Part shown: positions 26,745-35,889 of the stretch, piece after piece
Layout of the letters: each line of letters starts with the position of its first letter
Position numbering within the stretch: the stretch's first letter is position 1
Assembly: GCA_022820835.1 (NCBI GenBank)
Contig: JAJEET010000020.1
Location: 36,131 to 100,130, forward strand
DNA from: Candidatus Poribacteria bacterium
GTDB taxonomy: Bacteria; Poribacteria; WGA-4E; WGA-3G
Direction of reading: 5' to 3'
DNA length: 64,000 nucleotides
Made by a program: the position numbers and the translations under genes
The notes under the pieces: generated by a model
Told to the model about the DNA's origin: nothing
Database searches by the model: none
The model's input: the letters and a program-made list of their open reading frames with translations, nothing else

Positions 26745-28751
26745 TTGATACAAAAATTTAAAGATAACATCTTTCTAATAGTTTCGGTGCTGCTGTGCCT
26801 CTTTATCTTAGCCGAGGTCAACTATCCGCACCTTGCACCGCAATCAGAATTAGCACTCTTCGCGATGTTCGGGTTAATAGTGGTATTCTTAAGATACCCT
26901 GTTCACCCGCGTTTTGAGGACAATCCTGTTTTTCAAGTCCTTGATGCTGTGCTGATAGGGAGTGTCATCTTCTGCTTCGGCTACGTTGTCGCACAAACGG
27001 AGCCCGTTTTTCAAAGTTTCTGGTTAGACGGTAAGTCCCTCGGCGATCGTGCTGGAGCGGAATTGCCACTCGATTATGTTGTCGGTGGTATTGGACTCGT
27101 CTTAGTATTGGAAGCGACACGCCGGTCTATCGGCATCGCGCTTCCGCTACTCTCTTTTGCCTTTCTTCTCTATGCCAGTTTTGGGCAATTCATGCCGGAT
27201 TGGCTGTTTCCACATCGCGGCTATTCTCTCCAACGTATCGTGAGTCAGACCTTTTTGCACAGTCAAGGCACTTTCGGTGTCGCACTTCGGGTGATGTTCA
27301 CCTATGTTTTCCTCTTTGTACTCTTCGGCACGTTGTTGGAACGCACCGGCGCGACCGGTTATGTCCTGAATTTAGCAAGGCGTGTCTTCGGCTCAAGTGC
27401 TGGCGCGCCTGCGAAGGTCGCTGTCCTGAGCAGCGGCATGATGGGGTCGTTGTCCGGTTCCGCCGTTGCAAACACCGCGACGACCGGAACCTTTACAATT
27501 CCGCTGATGAAACGCGCCGGGTTCCAGCCAGCGATAGCAGGCGGAATAGAAGCCGCTGCGAGTTCTGGCGGCGCACTCATGCCCCCTATCATGGGGGCCG
27601 CCGCCTATATGATGCTCGAAATCGTGGAACCCTCCGTTACCTATTTGGAAATTATCAGGGCAGCACTGCTACCAGCAATCCTTTATTACACCGGAGTGCT
27701 GTTTATGGTACACTTTGCTGCGACTGCTGCAAAGGATGCACACACGCACAACTCTGAAGAAACGGAGACCGACGCACCCAAAGAAAAAGACGAAAAACTG
27801 TTGACTGTGCAAGGGGGCATCTTTCTCGCTGCGTTTGTTACGCTTATCGTGTTCCTGCTACTCGGTGCTACAGCGTTCCGGGCAGTGAGTTGGAGTCTAC
27901 TGGTTATCGTTGTGATAAGCCTGTTGAACTCTTTAATCCAGAGAATCAATCAGCAGCAGACGACAACAGAGAAACCCTCCGGCATTTCGGAATTGCGAAA
28001 AGGTGCCGACTTTTTGATAACACCTTGTAGACGTGCAGCGCAGAGCGGCGTTTCGCTCATCGCGGCCGCAGCATGCGTTGGTATCATCCTCGGCGTGGTG
28101 ACACTAACGGGTGTCGGTAGCAAATTACCGTCAACCCTTTTACCGCTCGCGGCTACGAACCTAATATTGGCTCTCTTTTTTCTCATGATCTCAACGATCA
28201 TTTTGGGGATGGGGTTGCCTTCATCCGTCTGCTATCTATTGATGGCGATCTTGGTGGGTCCTGTACTTCTGGGGCTCGGAGTCGTTCCGCTTGCGGCGCA
28301 CTTTTTCATCTTCTATTTCGGGATGATGTCAATGGTGACACCACCTGTTGCCTTGGCTGCGTACGCTGCAGCAGCTATTGCAGGGTCCGGAATAATGACG
28401 ACGGGGTTCGCTGCGTTCAGGTTCGCACTCGTCGGTTTCGCGTTACCTTACGCCTTTGTATTGCGTCCGGCGCTGCTCTGGTTAAGCAATGAGGGTGGCA
28501 CACCCGCACTGTGGACAGTTATCGGGAATTTCTCACTGACGCTGATTGGGACGGTTATTCTGGCAGCGGCTCTCGCAGGTTACATCTTTAACAAATTATC
28601 AGTAGGGGCACGCTGCCTACTATTTATCGCAGCAATTGTCCTCTTCTTTGCACCCGCTACTGTACAGTCCGTATGGGTTCACGGAATAGTCGTACTTGCA
28701 AGTATTACTGTTTTTTACTATAATTGGCGAGAGAAAGGGGGCTCTTCATGA
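26745..28751 (+). CDS. TRAP transporter fused permease (4TM/12TM), TAXI type
   Basis: Fusion of the small DctQ-like and large DctM-like membrane subunits of a sodium-dependent TRAP carrier, 668 residues. The N-terminal third holds the small-subunit region ('LDYVVGGIGLVLVLEATRRS'). The DctM part contains 'GSLSGSAVANTATTGTFTIP', 'ASSGGALMPPIMGAAAYMM' and 'GMGLPSSVCYLLMAILVGP'. No extracytoplasmic TAXI-type solute receptor is adjacent, which is unusual. The TTG start has no strong ribosome site. Its TGA overlaps the next ATG (ATGA). Substrate unknown. Confidence 0.9.
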   Translation: MIQKFKDNIFLIVSVLLCLFILAEVNYPHLAPQSELALFAMFGLIVVFLRYPVHPRFEDNPVFQVLDAVLIGSVIFCFGYVVAQTEPVFQSFWLDGKSLGDRAGAELPLDYVVGGIGLVLVLEATRRSIGIALPLLSFAFLLYASFGQFMPDWLFPHRGYSLQRIVSQTFLHSQGTFGVALRVMFTYVFLFVLFGTLLERTGATGYVLNLARRVFGSSAGAPAKVAVLSSGMMGSLSGSAVANTATTGTFTIPLMKRAGFQPAIAGGIEAAASSGGALMPPIMGAAAYMMLEIVEPSVTYLEIIRAALLPAILYYTGVLFMVHFAATAAKDAHTHNSEETETDAPKEKDEKLLTVQGGIFLAAFVTLIVFLLLGATAFRAVSWSLLVIVVISLLNSLIQRINQQQTTTEKPSGISELRKGADFLITPCRRAAQSGVSLIAAAACVGIILGVVTLTGVGSKLPSTLLPLAATNLILALFFLMISTIILGMGLPSSVCYLLMAILVGPVLLGLGVVPLAAHFFIFYFGMMSMVTPPVALAAYAAAAIAGSGIMTTGFAAFRFALVGFALPYAFVLRPALLWLSNEGGTPALWTVIGNFSLTLIGTVILAAALAGYIFNKLSVGARCLLFIAAIVLFFAPATVQSVWVHGIVVLASITVFYYNWREKGGSS

Positions 28752-28948
28752 AATATCGAATGAGATGGTTGCTATATGCTCTGCTCGTGCTGCTGTTTCT
28801 GCTTCACAACGATTTCTGGTTCTGGAAAACACCGCAAATTGTTTTAGGGTTACCGATCGGGCTGCTCTATCATATCGGGTACTGCCTTGCCGCGATGTTA
28901 CTGATGGCTGCCTTCGTCAAAGCGCGCGGGGATTGGGGTGAGGAATGA
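28748..28948 (+). CDS. DUF3311-like small membrane protein
   Basis: 66 residues with two transmembrane helices ('LLYALLVLLFLLHNDFWFW' and 'IGLLYHIGYCLAAMLLMAAF'). The layout and position directly before a sodium:solute symporter match the DUF3311 small subunits that accompany SSS carriers. Start ATG 28748 overlaps the TRAP stop (ATGA) and has GAAAGGGGG upstream. Its own stop overlaps the symporter start in the same way, so all three are translationally coupled. Confidence 0.8.
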   Translation: MKYRMRWLLYALLVLLFLLHNDFWFWKTPQIVLGLPIGLLYHIGYCLAAMLLMAAFVKARGDWGEE

Positions 28949-30390
28949 GTCTTGCTGTCGTTTTTATCTATCTTGCTGTAGTGCTGATACTCGGCGTTTT
29001 GAGCCATAAACTTTTCCGACACACCGGTGAAGATTACTTCGTCGCGAGTCGGACAATCAACTGGTTTATCCTCTTGATGACGCTTTTCGGCACGAATATG
29101 ACCGCCTTCTCAATCCTCGGAGCATCCGGCGAAGCCTACCACCGAGGCATCGGTGTCTTCGCACTCATGGCATCTTCATCAGCAATCGTCGTACCGTGCG
29201 TGTTCCTCTTCATCGGGACGCGACTCTGGCGACTCGGAAAACGGTTCGGCTATGTAACACAGGTACAATACTTCCGGGACCGGTGGGAATCCGACGGTTT
29301 AGGACTCCTCTTATTCATTATCTTTGTGTTGCTCCTCGTACCGTATCTGCTGATTGGTGTGATGGGTGGCGGTGGCACATTGGCAACGCTCACGGACGGC
29401 AGAATCCCGCAGTGGATAGGTGGTTTACTGATATGTGCTGTTGTCCTCAGCTACGTTACTTACAGCGGTATGCGTGGCACCGCATGGGTGAACACCTTCC
29501 AAACGCTCGTTTTTATGACACTCGGCGGAATCACTTTCTTTGTGATTACACATCGGATGGGCGGATTGTCTAATGCAATCTCTAAAGTTGATCCGAGTCT
29601 ATTGATGCAAGCCGAACATATTAAGCCGTTGGAACTATTAACCTATCTCTGTGTGCCGCTCTGTGTCGGTATGTTCCCGCATATCTTTTCACATTTTCTA
29701 ACGGCGAGAGACGTCGGCTCCTTCCGTTATGCAATTATTCTATATCCCTTATGTATTGCAGTCGTGTGGATTCCGAGCGTCCTACTCGGCATACTCGGCA
29801 ATGTAGATGTTCCAGGGTTAGAGGGACCGCAAGTGAACAACGTACTGATCCAGATGATCGGTATACACGCGCCCGGTGTCTTAGCTGGATTTTTAGGGGC
29901 AGGTGTTTTCGCTGCGATCATGTCCTCCCTCGACTCGCAGTCCCTGGCTATTGGGAGTATGTTCACACACGATATTATTGGACACTATCGTCAAGAGGCA
30001 TTTTCAGAGAAACAGCGCGTCTGGGTCGGACGGCTCTTTGTAACCGGTGTGCTTAGTGTCACCTATCTCATCTCACTCATTGCGACACCGAGTATCTTTA
30101 GGCTGGCGATCTGGTCCTTTACCGGATTTTCAGGGCTCTTTCCGATTGTTGTCGCGGCGTTGTTCTGGCGGCGTAGCACAAAGTCAGGTGTAGTTGCCGC
30201 AATTATAAGTGTAGTGCTGCTGTGGCTCTATTTCTTTCTCCGCAACTGGCAGATTCCCGGATATAGTGTCGGTGGAACCGGAGTTATGCCTGTCGCTGTA
30301 CTAATCGCTGTTTCGTCTATCACCTTGGTAATCGTTTCGTTGTTCACGAAACCACCAAGCGCACAGACAATTGAGAAATTTTTTAATTGA
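28945..30390 (+). CDS. Sodium:solute symporter (SSS family)
   Basis: 481 residues, about 13 transmembrane helices. Family features are 'GEDYFVASRTINWFILLM', 'TLFGTNMTAFSILGASGEAY' for the sodium/substrate core, and 'AIMSSLDSQSLAIGSMFTHD' in the second inverted repeat. Resembles PanF and proline-type carriers. The substrate cannot be read from the sequence. It is coupled by ATGA to the DUF3311 gene. Pairing with a TRAP carrier in one operon suggests uptake of related organic anions, by inference. Confidence 0.92.
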   Translation: MSLAVVFIYLAVVLILGVLSHKLFRHTGEDYFVASRTINWFILLMTLFGTNMTAFSILGASGEAYHRGIGVFALMASSSAIVVPCVFLFIGTRLWRLGKRFGYVTQVQYFRDRWESDGLGLLLFIIFVLLLVPYLLIGVMGGGGTLATLTDGRIPQWIGGLLICAVVLSYVTYSGMRGTAWVNTFQTLVFMTLGGITFFVITHRMGGLSNAISKVDPSLLMQAEHIKPLELLTYLCVPLCVGMFPHIFSHFLTARDVGSFRYAIILYPLCIAVVWIPSVLLGILGNVDVPGLEGPQVNNVLIQMIGIHAPGVLAGFLGAGVFAAIMSSLDSQSLAIGSMFTHDIIGHYRQEAFSEKQRVWVGRLFVTGVLSVTYLISLIATPSIFRLAIWSFTGFSGLFPIVVAALFWRRSTKSGVVAAIISVVLLWLYFFLRNWQIPGYSVGGTGVMPVAVLIAVSSITLVIVSLFTKPPSAQTIEKFFN

Positions 30391-30407
30391 GAGGAGGGGG
30401 CAAATAG

Positions 30408-31202
30408 ATGATGGCTTTTAAAAAAAATGTTTGGCTTTTCTTCGTTATGTGCATCGTGTGTCTATTCGCATGTGAGGAAACTGAAGATCCAATTGAAGTT
30501 GAACCGGAACCTGAGAAAACAGTTGTTATCGAATACGGCACAGTCTCTGGCACCGTCACCGACGTTGGAAGCGGACAACCCATTCTCGGAGCGACTGTAA
30601 CGCTACAAGGATTGTCTGCTATAACGGGGGTAGATGGGGGTTTTGCCTTTCACGGTATCCCTTACAATGATGCACATATCTTGACTGTTGAGGATGTGGA
30701 TTACAAACCGTATAGCCAACCCTTCGCATTCAGCCAGCCTCGCTTGGTTATGAAGATCGCTTTAACGCCACTCAAGGATCCAGCAGCCGAGATACGAGAG
30801 TTCTTTGACTATTTTAGCGACCTTCTTGAATCGCTGGATATGGATAACATTGAAGCGATTCGAGAACTCTTTTCGGAGACCTACATCGCTGCAGACGATC
30901 CTGCAACGATTTTCGGTGTGGTATCAGGCATTATCCCTGAAAATTACGAAGATGTCGTGCCAGCGATGACCCAACTTTTTGAAGAGTATGTATCGCTTGA
31001 ATTCATCTTTAAGGATGTAGAGATCGATGTGACAAATGCTCGGAAAATGGCAGTAACACTTCGGTTGGATATAGACGCGGAGAAAGGTGAAGATCGAGAC
31101 TTAAGGGAACTCGATGCCCACTGTAAATTCGAGTTCCGTCGTGAAGGATCCGATTGGAAAATCGTCTATTGGCAGCTTTTTGAGTTAGACATCCGTTTAT
31201 AA
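30408..31202 (+). CDS. Lipoprotein with carboxypeptidase-regulatory-like and NTF2-like domains
   Basis: The lipobox 'CLFACEE' gives Cys22 as the lipidation site. A short acidic linker precedes a CarboxypepD_reg-like beta-sandwich at ~44-112 ('GTVSGTVTDVGSGQPILGAT', 'GGFAFHGIPYNDAHILTVE'). The C-terminal half ('IREFFDYFSDLLESLDMDNI' to 'SDWKIVYWQLFELDI') looks like a SnoaL/NTF2-like cone-shaped domain. A good ribosome site (GGAGGGGG) lies 18 bases after the symporter stop. Likely an envelope protein; function unknown. Confidence 0.75.
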   Translation: MMAFKKNVWLFFVMCIVCLFACEETEDPIEVEPEPEKTVVIEYGTVSGTVTDVGSGQPILGATVTLQGLSAITGVDGGFAFHGIPYNDAHILTVEDVDYKPYSQPFAFSQPRLVMKIALTPLKDPAAEIREFFDYFSDLLESLDMDNIEAIRELFSETYIAADDPATIFGVVSGIIPENYEDVVPAMTQLFEEYVSLEFIFKDVEIDVTNARKMAVTLRLDIDAEKGEDRDLRELDAHCKFEFRREGSDWKIVYWQLFELDIRL

Positions 31203-31318
31203 TCTCTCCCTGTAGGAGCGAGCTGTGCTCGCGACCCATTCCGTGTGTGCTCGCGACCCGTTCCCTGTAGGAGCGAGCTGTCCTCGCGACCCGTGATGTT
31301 AATTCAAAATCACGTGCC
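31203..31318. repeat. Palindromic GAGCGAGCTGTGCTCGCGA repeats (three units)
   Basis: 'tgtaggagcgagctgtgctc' plus 'gcgacc' occurs intact, as a partial second unit, and again with one change by 31292. Two further units lie at 20496-20585. Each unit can fold (GCGAG/CTCGC). They sit between convergent genes, a REP-like position. Confidence 0.65.
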
Positions 31319-32236
31319 TTAAACACCCGTCTTCGCTGATGCGGATTGAGACAAGGAATTCGCGAGTGCTGCGAATTCCGTAATATCTAACGTTTCGGCG
31401 CGCCGCTGGGGTGCTATACCGAGTTCCTCAAATATAGTGCCTAACACTTCAACTGATGCAAACCGACCCCGAGCCAGAGCATTTTTTAGCATCTTCCGTC
31501 GCGTCCGAAATGCTGTCCGGACGACTCGAAAAAAAAGTTGCTCGTTTTCGACCACAACTTTCGGCTTTTCACGCATCGTCAGTTTCAGAAGTGCGGAGTC
31601 AACTTTTGGCGCAGGATAGAAATTTTCTGGCGCCAGGGTTGCTATGAGTTCCGCCTCGGCGTGATACGCGATGCCGATTGTCAAGGCACCGTAGTCTTTC
31701 CCCCCCGGTCCCGCAACAATTCGTTCAGCTACCTCTTTCTGCATCATTAACACGCAGCTATGAACCTGCTGGTGATGTTCAAGGAGTTTCCACAGGATAG
31801 GCGTTGTGATGCTATAAGGTAGATTCGCAAGGACTTTAAACGTCGTGGGTGCTGCCGATGCTTCCTGAGATAAAAGTGTGTCGAGTTCCAATTTGAGAAT
31901 GTCGGCGTTGATGAGTTGGACGCTCGGATCGTCTGGCTTTTGTAGGAGCGAGGTACCTTCGTCCTTACGCCAAACTACGCCAAAACGGTCTTCTAAAGCC
32001 TTATACAGTAATTCGTCCACTTCAACAGCAATAACGCGTTTGGCATAGCTTGCCACCACTTCGGTGAGACACCCTAACCCCGCACCAATTTCTATGACCG
32101 TGTCAGTGCTGGTCAGTTCTCCAGTCTCAAGGATAACTTTGAGGACCGCTGGATTAACGAGGAAGTTTTGCCCTAATCGCTTTTTCGGACGCGTCTGGTT
32201 GAGGCTAAAGAAATCGCGGACCTGTTGTTCGTTCAT
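31319..32236 (-). CDS. rsmA: 16S rRNA (adenine1518/1519-N6)-dimethyltransferase RsmA/KsgA
   Basis: Dimethylates two adenines in helix 45 of 16S rRNA during ribosome maturation. 'RPKKRLGQNFLVNPAVL' is the N-terminal signature, 'VIEIGAGLGCLTE' is the SAM site, and 'VLANLPYSITTPILWKLL' includes the catalytic NLPY. The C-terminal domain has 'FRVVRTAFRTRRKMLKNAL'. 305 residues. Last gene of the ferredoxin-gmk-uma2-coaBC-rsmA operon, 15 bases after coaBC. Confidence 0.96.
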   Translation of the reverse strand: MNEQQVRDFFSLNQTRPKKRLGQNFLVNPAVLKVILETGELTSTDTVIEIGAGLGCLTEVVASYAKRVIAVEVDELLYKALEDRFGVVWRKDEGTSLLQKPDDPSVQLINADILKLELDTLLSQEASAAPTTFKVLANLPYSITTPILWKLLEHHQQVHSCVLMMQKEVAERIVAGPGGKDYGALTIGIAYHAEAELIATLAPENFYPAPKVDSALLKLTMREKPKVVVENEQLFFRVVRTAFRTRRKMLKNALARGRFASVEVLGTIFEELGIAPQRRAETLDITEFAALANSLSQSASAKTGV

Positions 32237-32250
32237 TTGGGGTATGCCGT

Positions 32251-33471
32251 CTATTTTACACTGTTCCGTATAGAAACAATCTTTGTCAGAATAGCGTCTG
32301 CCACGTCACGCTTTGAAGAAAGCGGAAGCTGTTGGCAACTGCCGTCTCGACCAAGCAGAGTGACGATGTTCGTATCGGATTGAAATCCCGCGCCTTCTGC
32401 AAGAATATCGTTGGCGACAATCAGATCGCAGTTCTTACGTTTCAATTTCTTTTTCGCGTTTTCAAGGAGATCGTCTGTTTCGGCGGCGAAGCAGACAACG
32501 GTTTGGTGTGTTTTCTGTTCGCCAAGCGTCTGCGCGATGTCCGGATTTCTTACCAGTGGCAACGTCAATGTATCGGAAGTCTTTTTGATTTTCTGCCGTG
32601 TGAATTCGTGTGGACGATAATCGGCAGGCGCACCTGCCATGATGACAACGTCCGTTTCATTGAACGCCTCCAAAACGGCATCGTACATCTCAAGCGTCGT
32701 TTCGACGTGCTGCGTCTTAATACCGACAGGTGGTGAGATGGTAGCAGTGCCGCTAACCAACTGCACTTCAGCACCACGTTGGGCCGCCCCTTCAGCGATA
32801 GCGTATCCCATCTTACCACTGGAACGGTTGGTAATGAATCTGACCGGATCGATATATTCACGCGTCGCACCTGCCGTTACGAGGACGCGGATGCCTTGCA
32901 AATCTTGTGTTTCCAAACTCGCAGTCGAACCCAAAATATGACTCGCACCTTCAAGGATTGTCTCTACTGTGTTCAAACGTCCCACGCCTTCATAACCACA
33001 GGCGAGGTCACCGCTCGCAGGTTCAATGAAATGAACACCGTGTGTTTTTAGTGTGGTGAGGTTGCGTTGAACGAAAGGGTTTTGATACATGTGTCCGTTC
33101 ATGGCAGGGGCGAGGAGGATCGGACAGTGAACGGACACAGCGACAGTCGAAAGCACGTCGTCAGCGATGCCGTTTGCGAGTTTACCGATAAGGTTTGCTG
33201 TCGCGGGGACAATTGCAAGCAGGTCTGCGCGGTCAGCAAGATCAATATGCGGCGGTTTCCAGTCTGTGCCTGCATCGAACAGGTTCAGGAGAACAGGATT
33301 CCGTGAGATGACTTGGAATTGCAGCGGTTGCACAAGCCGGGTGGCGTTTTCTGTCATCACGACGTGGACAGAGGCACCATGCTTCACAAGCTGGCTCGCT
33401 AAGTCAAGTGATTTATGGATGGCGATGCCGCCTGTAACACCTAAGAGGATAGTCCGATCTCTGAATTCCAT
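32251..33471 (-). CDS. coaBC: Bifunctional phosphopantothenoylcysteine synthetase/decarboxylase
   Basis: Two steps of coenzyme A synthesis. The N-terminal CoaC half binds FMN ('ILLGVTGGIAIHKSLDLASQ') and has 'APAMNGHMYQNPF' and the active-site Cys in 'PASGDLACGYEGVGRL'. The C-terminal CoaB half has 'VTAGATREYIDPVRFITN' and 'SSGKMGYAIAEGAAQRGAEV' for CTP and substrate binding. 406 residues, normal length. Stop is 15 bases before rsmA. Confidence 0.96.
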   Translation of the reverse strand: MEFRDRTILLGVTGGIAIHKSLDLASQLVKHGASVHVVMTENATRLVQPLQFQVISRNPVLLNLFDAGTDWKPPHIDLADRADLLAIVPATANLIGKLANGIADDVLSTVAVSVHCPILLAPAMNGHMYQNPFVQRNLTTLKTHGVHFIEPASGDLACGYEGVGRLNTVETILEGASHILGSTASLETQDLQGIRVLVTAGATREYIDPVRFITNRSSGKMGYAIAEGAAQRGAEVQLVSGTATISPPVGIKTQHVETTLEMYDAVLEAFNETDVVIMAGAPADYRPHEFTRQKIKKTSDTLTLPLVRNPDIAQTLGEQKTHQTVVCFAAETDDLLENAKKKLKRKNCDLIVANDILAEGAGFQSDTNIVTLLGRDGSCQQLPLSSKRDVADAILTKIVSIRNSVK

Positions 33472-33476
33472 ATTCT

Positions 33477-34271
33477 TTATGAGCGTTGAGATTTAGCAAT
33501 TTGAGCGCGTAGGTTTTCCAATTCTGCTTCAACCTGCTGTCTGCGGAGTACTTCTTCTTCGGCGCGTGCTTCTGCTGTTTCGGCGCGTGCTTCTGCCGCC
33601 TTTTTCAGGTGATGCTCCTCCAGAGATGTTGTAATCGGCGTGCCATCCGGCAGATACGGACGCAACAGCCTAACGTGCGTATGATGTTGTTCCTCCCAGC
33701 GAAAGTAGAGATTTAACGCTTCGCTGAACAGACCACCTTCCGCATCCGGTTCCATCTCAACAATACCACCTGATGGATCCTGCCGCCACCCACGAAACTC
33801 CGCAGGTTTCTTCAGCTCCGGTTGATGTATAAAATACTCTTGGACACCTATAGCCTTGAGATACACGCCGACTTTTTCAGTCCGATCTTGACGTGCCGTC
33901 GCGTCAGAGAGGAACTCGAAAACAGCAACCGGAGCGGTGCCTTCTGCCCACGTATAGAAACTACGCCGTAACGGATATTTCGCGACCCCGAAGACGATGT
34001 GAATATCAGGCGCGACACATTTTCTGATGTCGCCTTCACTATAATAGATAAAACTGTCAATGCCGATGTATATCTGTTCGTTGATAGCGAAGTATCGCTT
34101 GAACTGTTCGTAAAGTCCTGCGATCTGTTCGCCGTGAAAATCGGTTGCGGACATAGGTTCGTCGTCCTCACACGGATAACCTTCAATATAAACAGTCGTT
34201 TTGCCGTTCGCTTTTGGAAAGACTGGCATATATTTTCGCTGTTTGAGTCCAAAGTCATTTATGGTATCCAT
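33477..34271 (-). CDS. Uma2 family (DUF820) endonuclease-fold protein
   Basis: Restriction-endonuclease-like fold common in cyanobacteria and Poribacteria. Candidate catalytic residues are in 'CVAPDIHIVFG' and 'VAVFEFLSDATARQDRTEKV', with 'YLKAIGVQEYFIHQP' as the usual tail of the motif. The C-terminal ~50 residues are an Ala/Glu-rich coiled coil ('KKAAEARAETAEARAEEEVL'). It sits between gmk and coaBC, spacing 16 and 6 bases, where rpoZ often lies in other bacteria. Biological role of the family is not established. Confidence 0.85.
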   Translation of the reverse strand: MDTINDFGLKQRKYMPVFPKANGKTTVYIEGYPCEDDEPMSATDFHGEQIAGLYEQFKRYFAINEQIYIGIDSFIYYSEGDIRKCVAPDIHIVFGVAKYPLRRSFYTWAEGTAPVAVFEFLSDATARQDRTEKVGVYLKAIGVQEYFIHQPELKKPAEFRGWRQDPSGGIVEMEPDAEGGLFSEALNLYFRWEEQHHTHVRLLRPYLPDGTPITTSLEEHHLKKAAEARAETAEARAEEEVLRRQQVEAELENLRAQIAKSQRS

Positions 34272-34286
34272 AGCTTACTCCATAAT

Positions 34287-34940
34287 CTAATCTGACTTAT
34301 CAATACCGAGCAACTGGTTAACTGTCTCTATCAATTGTGTGTCTATGCGGGAACGTTCTGCGGCGATGATGGTCTGGATCTGCTGAACTGCTTCTTGTAG
34401 TAATTTTTCTTGGTTGCTAACCCAATAATCGTAATGTGCAATCTCAAGGATTTCGGATCTCGCGATAGCGAGACGTTTGTTGACTTCCGATTCCGATTCC
34501 GTTTTTCTGCGGCGGAGGCGTTTCTCCAGGATGGTGATTGACGGCGGGACAATGAAGATAAAGAGACCTCGCGACGGAGATAGGTCTTGCGCTCGGATTT
34601 GCAAAGCACCCTTGACTTCTATTTCTAAAATAACGTCTTTTCCGGCTTCATGCGCGACACTTATTTCGGATTTGAGGGTACCGTAGAAATTGCCACCGTA
34701 TTCCGCCCATTCAAGAAAACTGCCTTGCGCAACCTGTTTTTCAAATTCTGATTTTGACCGGAAGTGGTAATCAACGCCGTCTACTTCATTCCGACGAGGC
34801 TTACGCGTTGTCACTGAGACAGATTCCCGCAACCTCTCATCTGCTTTGCAGAGTGCGTCTATCACAGTGCTTTTCCCTGAACCAGACGGTCCAGAAATAA
34901 CAATAACAAGCTCCGGTTTGTAAAGATCGGTTTTCGCCAT
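34287..34940 (-). CDS. gmk: Guanylate kinase
   Basis: Phosphorylates GMP to GDP with ATP in the cytoplasm. P-loop 'VIVISGPSGSGKSTVIDALC', GMP-binding 'SVTTRKPRRNEVDGVDYHF' and 'FLEWAEYGGNFYGT', and lid region 'RRRKTESESEVNKRL'. I take ATG 34940 (GGAG 11 bases upstream). Upstream in-frame starts to 34991 would overlap the ferredoxin gene and add residues not typical of the family. Sixteen bases separate it from the Uma2 gene. Confidence 0.95.
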   Translation of the reverse strand: MAKTDLYKPELVIVISGPSGSGKSTVIDALCKADERLRESVSVTTRKPRRNEVDGVDYHFRSKSEFEKQVAQGSFLEWAEYGGNFYGTLKSEISVAHEAGKDVILEIEVKGALQIRAQDLSPSRGLFIFIVPPSITILEKRLRRRKTESESEVNKRLAIARSEILEIAHYDYWVSNQEKLLQEAVQQIQTIIAAERSRIDTQLIETVNQLLGIDKSD

Positions 34941-34962
34941 TGGAAGCATCGCTCCCATAACC

Positions 34963-35430
34963 TTAATCTGCTGCTTCTGCCGCTTCGGCAAGTTCTACAA
35001 GCACGGGTGATTCAATGCGGATGGCATCTTTTATGCAAACTTCTTCGCACAACTTGCAACCGACACACTCCTTCGGTTTAACGAGTTCACAGATACCGAA
35101 GAAACTTTCGGCATGTTCACCAGTCTCTGGATCCTTGAGTTCAAGACAGTCCCAAGGACAGATATGGACACAGAAATCGCATCCAGAGCAGAGCTCCTCG
35201 TAGATAACGGCGATCGGACGATGTGTTGGACGCCGGATGAATTTACACACTTCGCCAAACTGATCGCGAATCGCCTCAACCGGACAGACCATCCCGCACG
35301 CAGTGCAATCAATGCATACGTTTGGATCAATAATATGTAACATGTTCCTATCGCCTGTAATCGCATTGACAGGGCAATTGGTTAAACATGCCATGCATCC
35401 AATACATTCTTCGGTGATATAGTATGCCAT
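34963..35430 (-). CDS. Polyferredoxin-like protein with four [4Fe-4S] motifs
   Basis: 155 residues carrying four CxxCxxCxxxC-type motifs: 'CIGCMACLTNCP' (~9-20), 'CIDCTACGMVCP' (~39-50), 'CSGCDFCVHICP' (~82-93) and 'CVGCKLCEEVC' (~122-132). The layout is two tandem 2[4Fe-4S] ferredoxins. No signal peptide, so cytoplasmic. Partner oxidoreductase not in the window. First gene of the five-gene operon. The ATG has AGGAAAA upstream and a promoter 50 bases before it. Confidence 0.9.
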   Translation of the reverse strand: MAYYITEECIGCMACLTNCPVNAITGDRNMLHIIDPNVCIDCTACGMVCPVEAIRDQFGEVCKFIRRPTHRPIAVIYEELCSGCDFCVHICPWDCLELKDPETGEHAESFFGICELVKPKECVGCKLCEEVCIKDAIRIESPVLVELAEAAEAAD

Positions 35431-35479
35431 AGGTACTTTTCCTGTTTTTTTTAATTTTTTTGTACGTCTAAACGGATAT

Positions 35480-35509
35480 ATTTTACCACAATCGCTGTTC
35501 GGTTGTCAA
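35480..35509 (-). promoter_or_regulatory. Promoter of the ferredoxin-gmk-uma2-coaBC-rsmA operon
   Basis: Minus strand TTGACA (35509-35504), 18-base spacer, TAAAAT (35485-35480). It lies 50 bases before the first start codon. Confidence 0.6.
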
Positions 35510-35615
35510 ATGTATCTTTATACTTGTAGTTCTTCTATACGTTCGTCACCGATCAAAACTCGTAGAAAAACAGAAATATCCTTGAAAACACGACGCGGAA
35601 CGGTAGACGTTGCGG

Positions 35616-35751
35616 GCGGGGTTGGATGAAGTTTAAAAAAATAAATCGGTAATTGGGCGAGGATACAATCCTCGCCTACCATGGGGGACACCCACCTTGT
35701 GCAGAATACGGAATTACCGAATTAATAAATTAATCTTCATGTAACCCCGCC
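35616..35751. repeat. 136-bp MITE-like element with ~40-bp imperfect terminal inverted repeats
   Basis: Left end 'ggcggggttggatgaagttt' mirrors the right end, whose reverse complement begins 'ggcggggttacatgaagatt'. Both arms continue to 'tcggtaatt'. The core is a hairpin (gggcgagga/tcctcgcct). Shares its arm sequence with the element at 20449-20611. The rest of 35430-35890 holds the ferredoxin promoter and no gene. Confidence 0.7.
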
Positions 35752-35889
35752 TTTTATAGATGTCTCGTCAATTATAGTTTTTACTATAGTTTTTTAGGAA
35801 GGTTGGCAGCGGTGTTGTGTTTACTATCTTTCCGCCTTCCAATCTTCCGACGCATCCGAGGATCAAAAGCCTCCATTTAATATTGAAAC

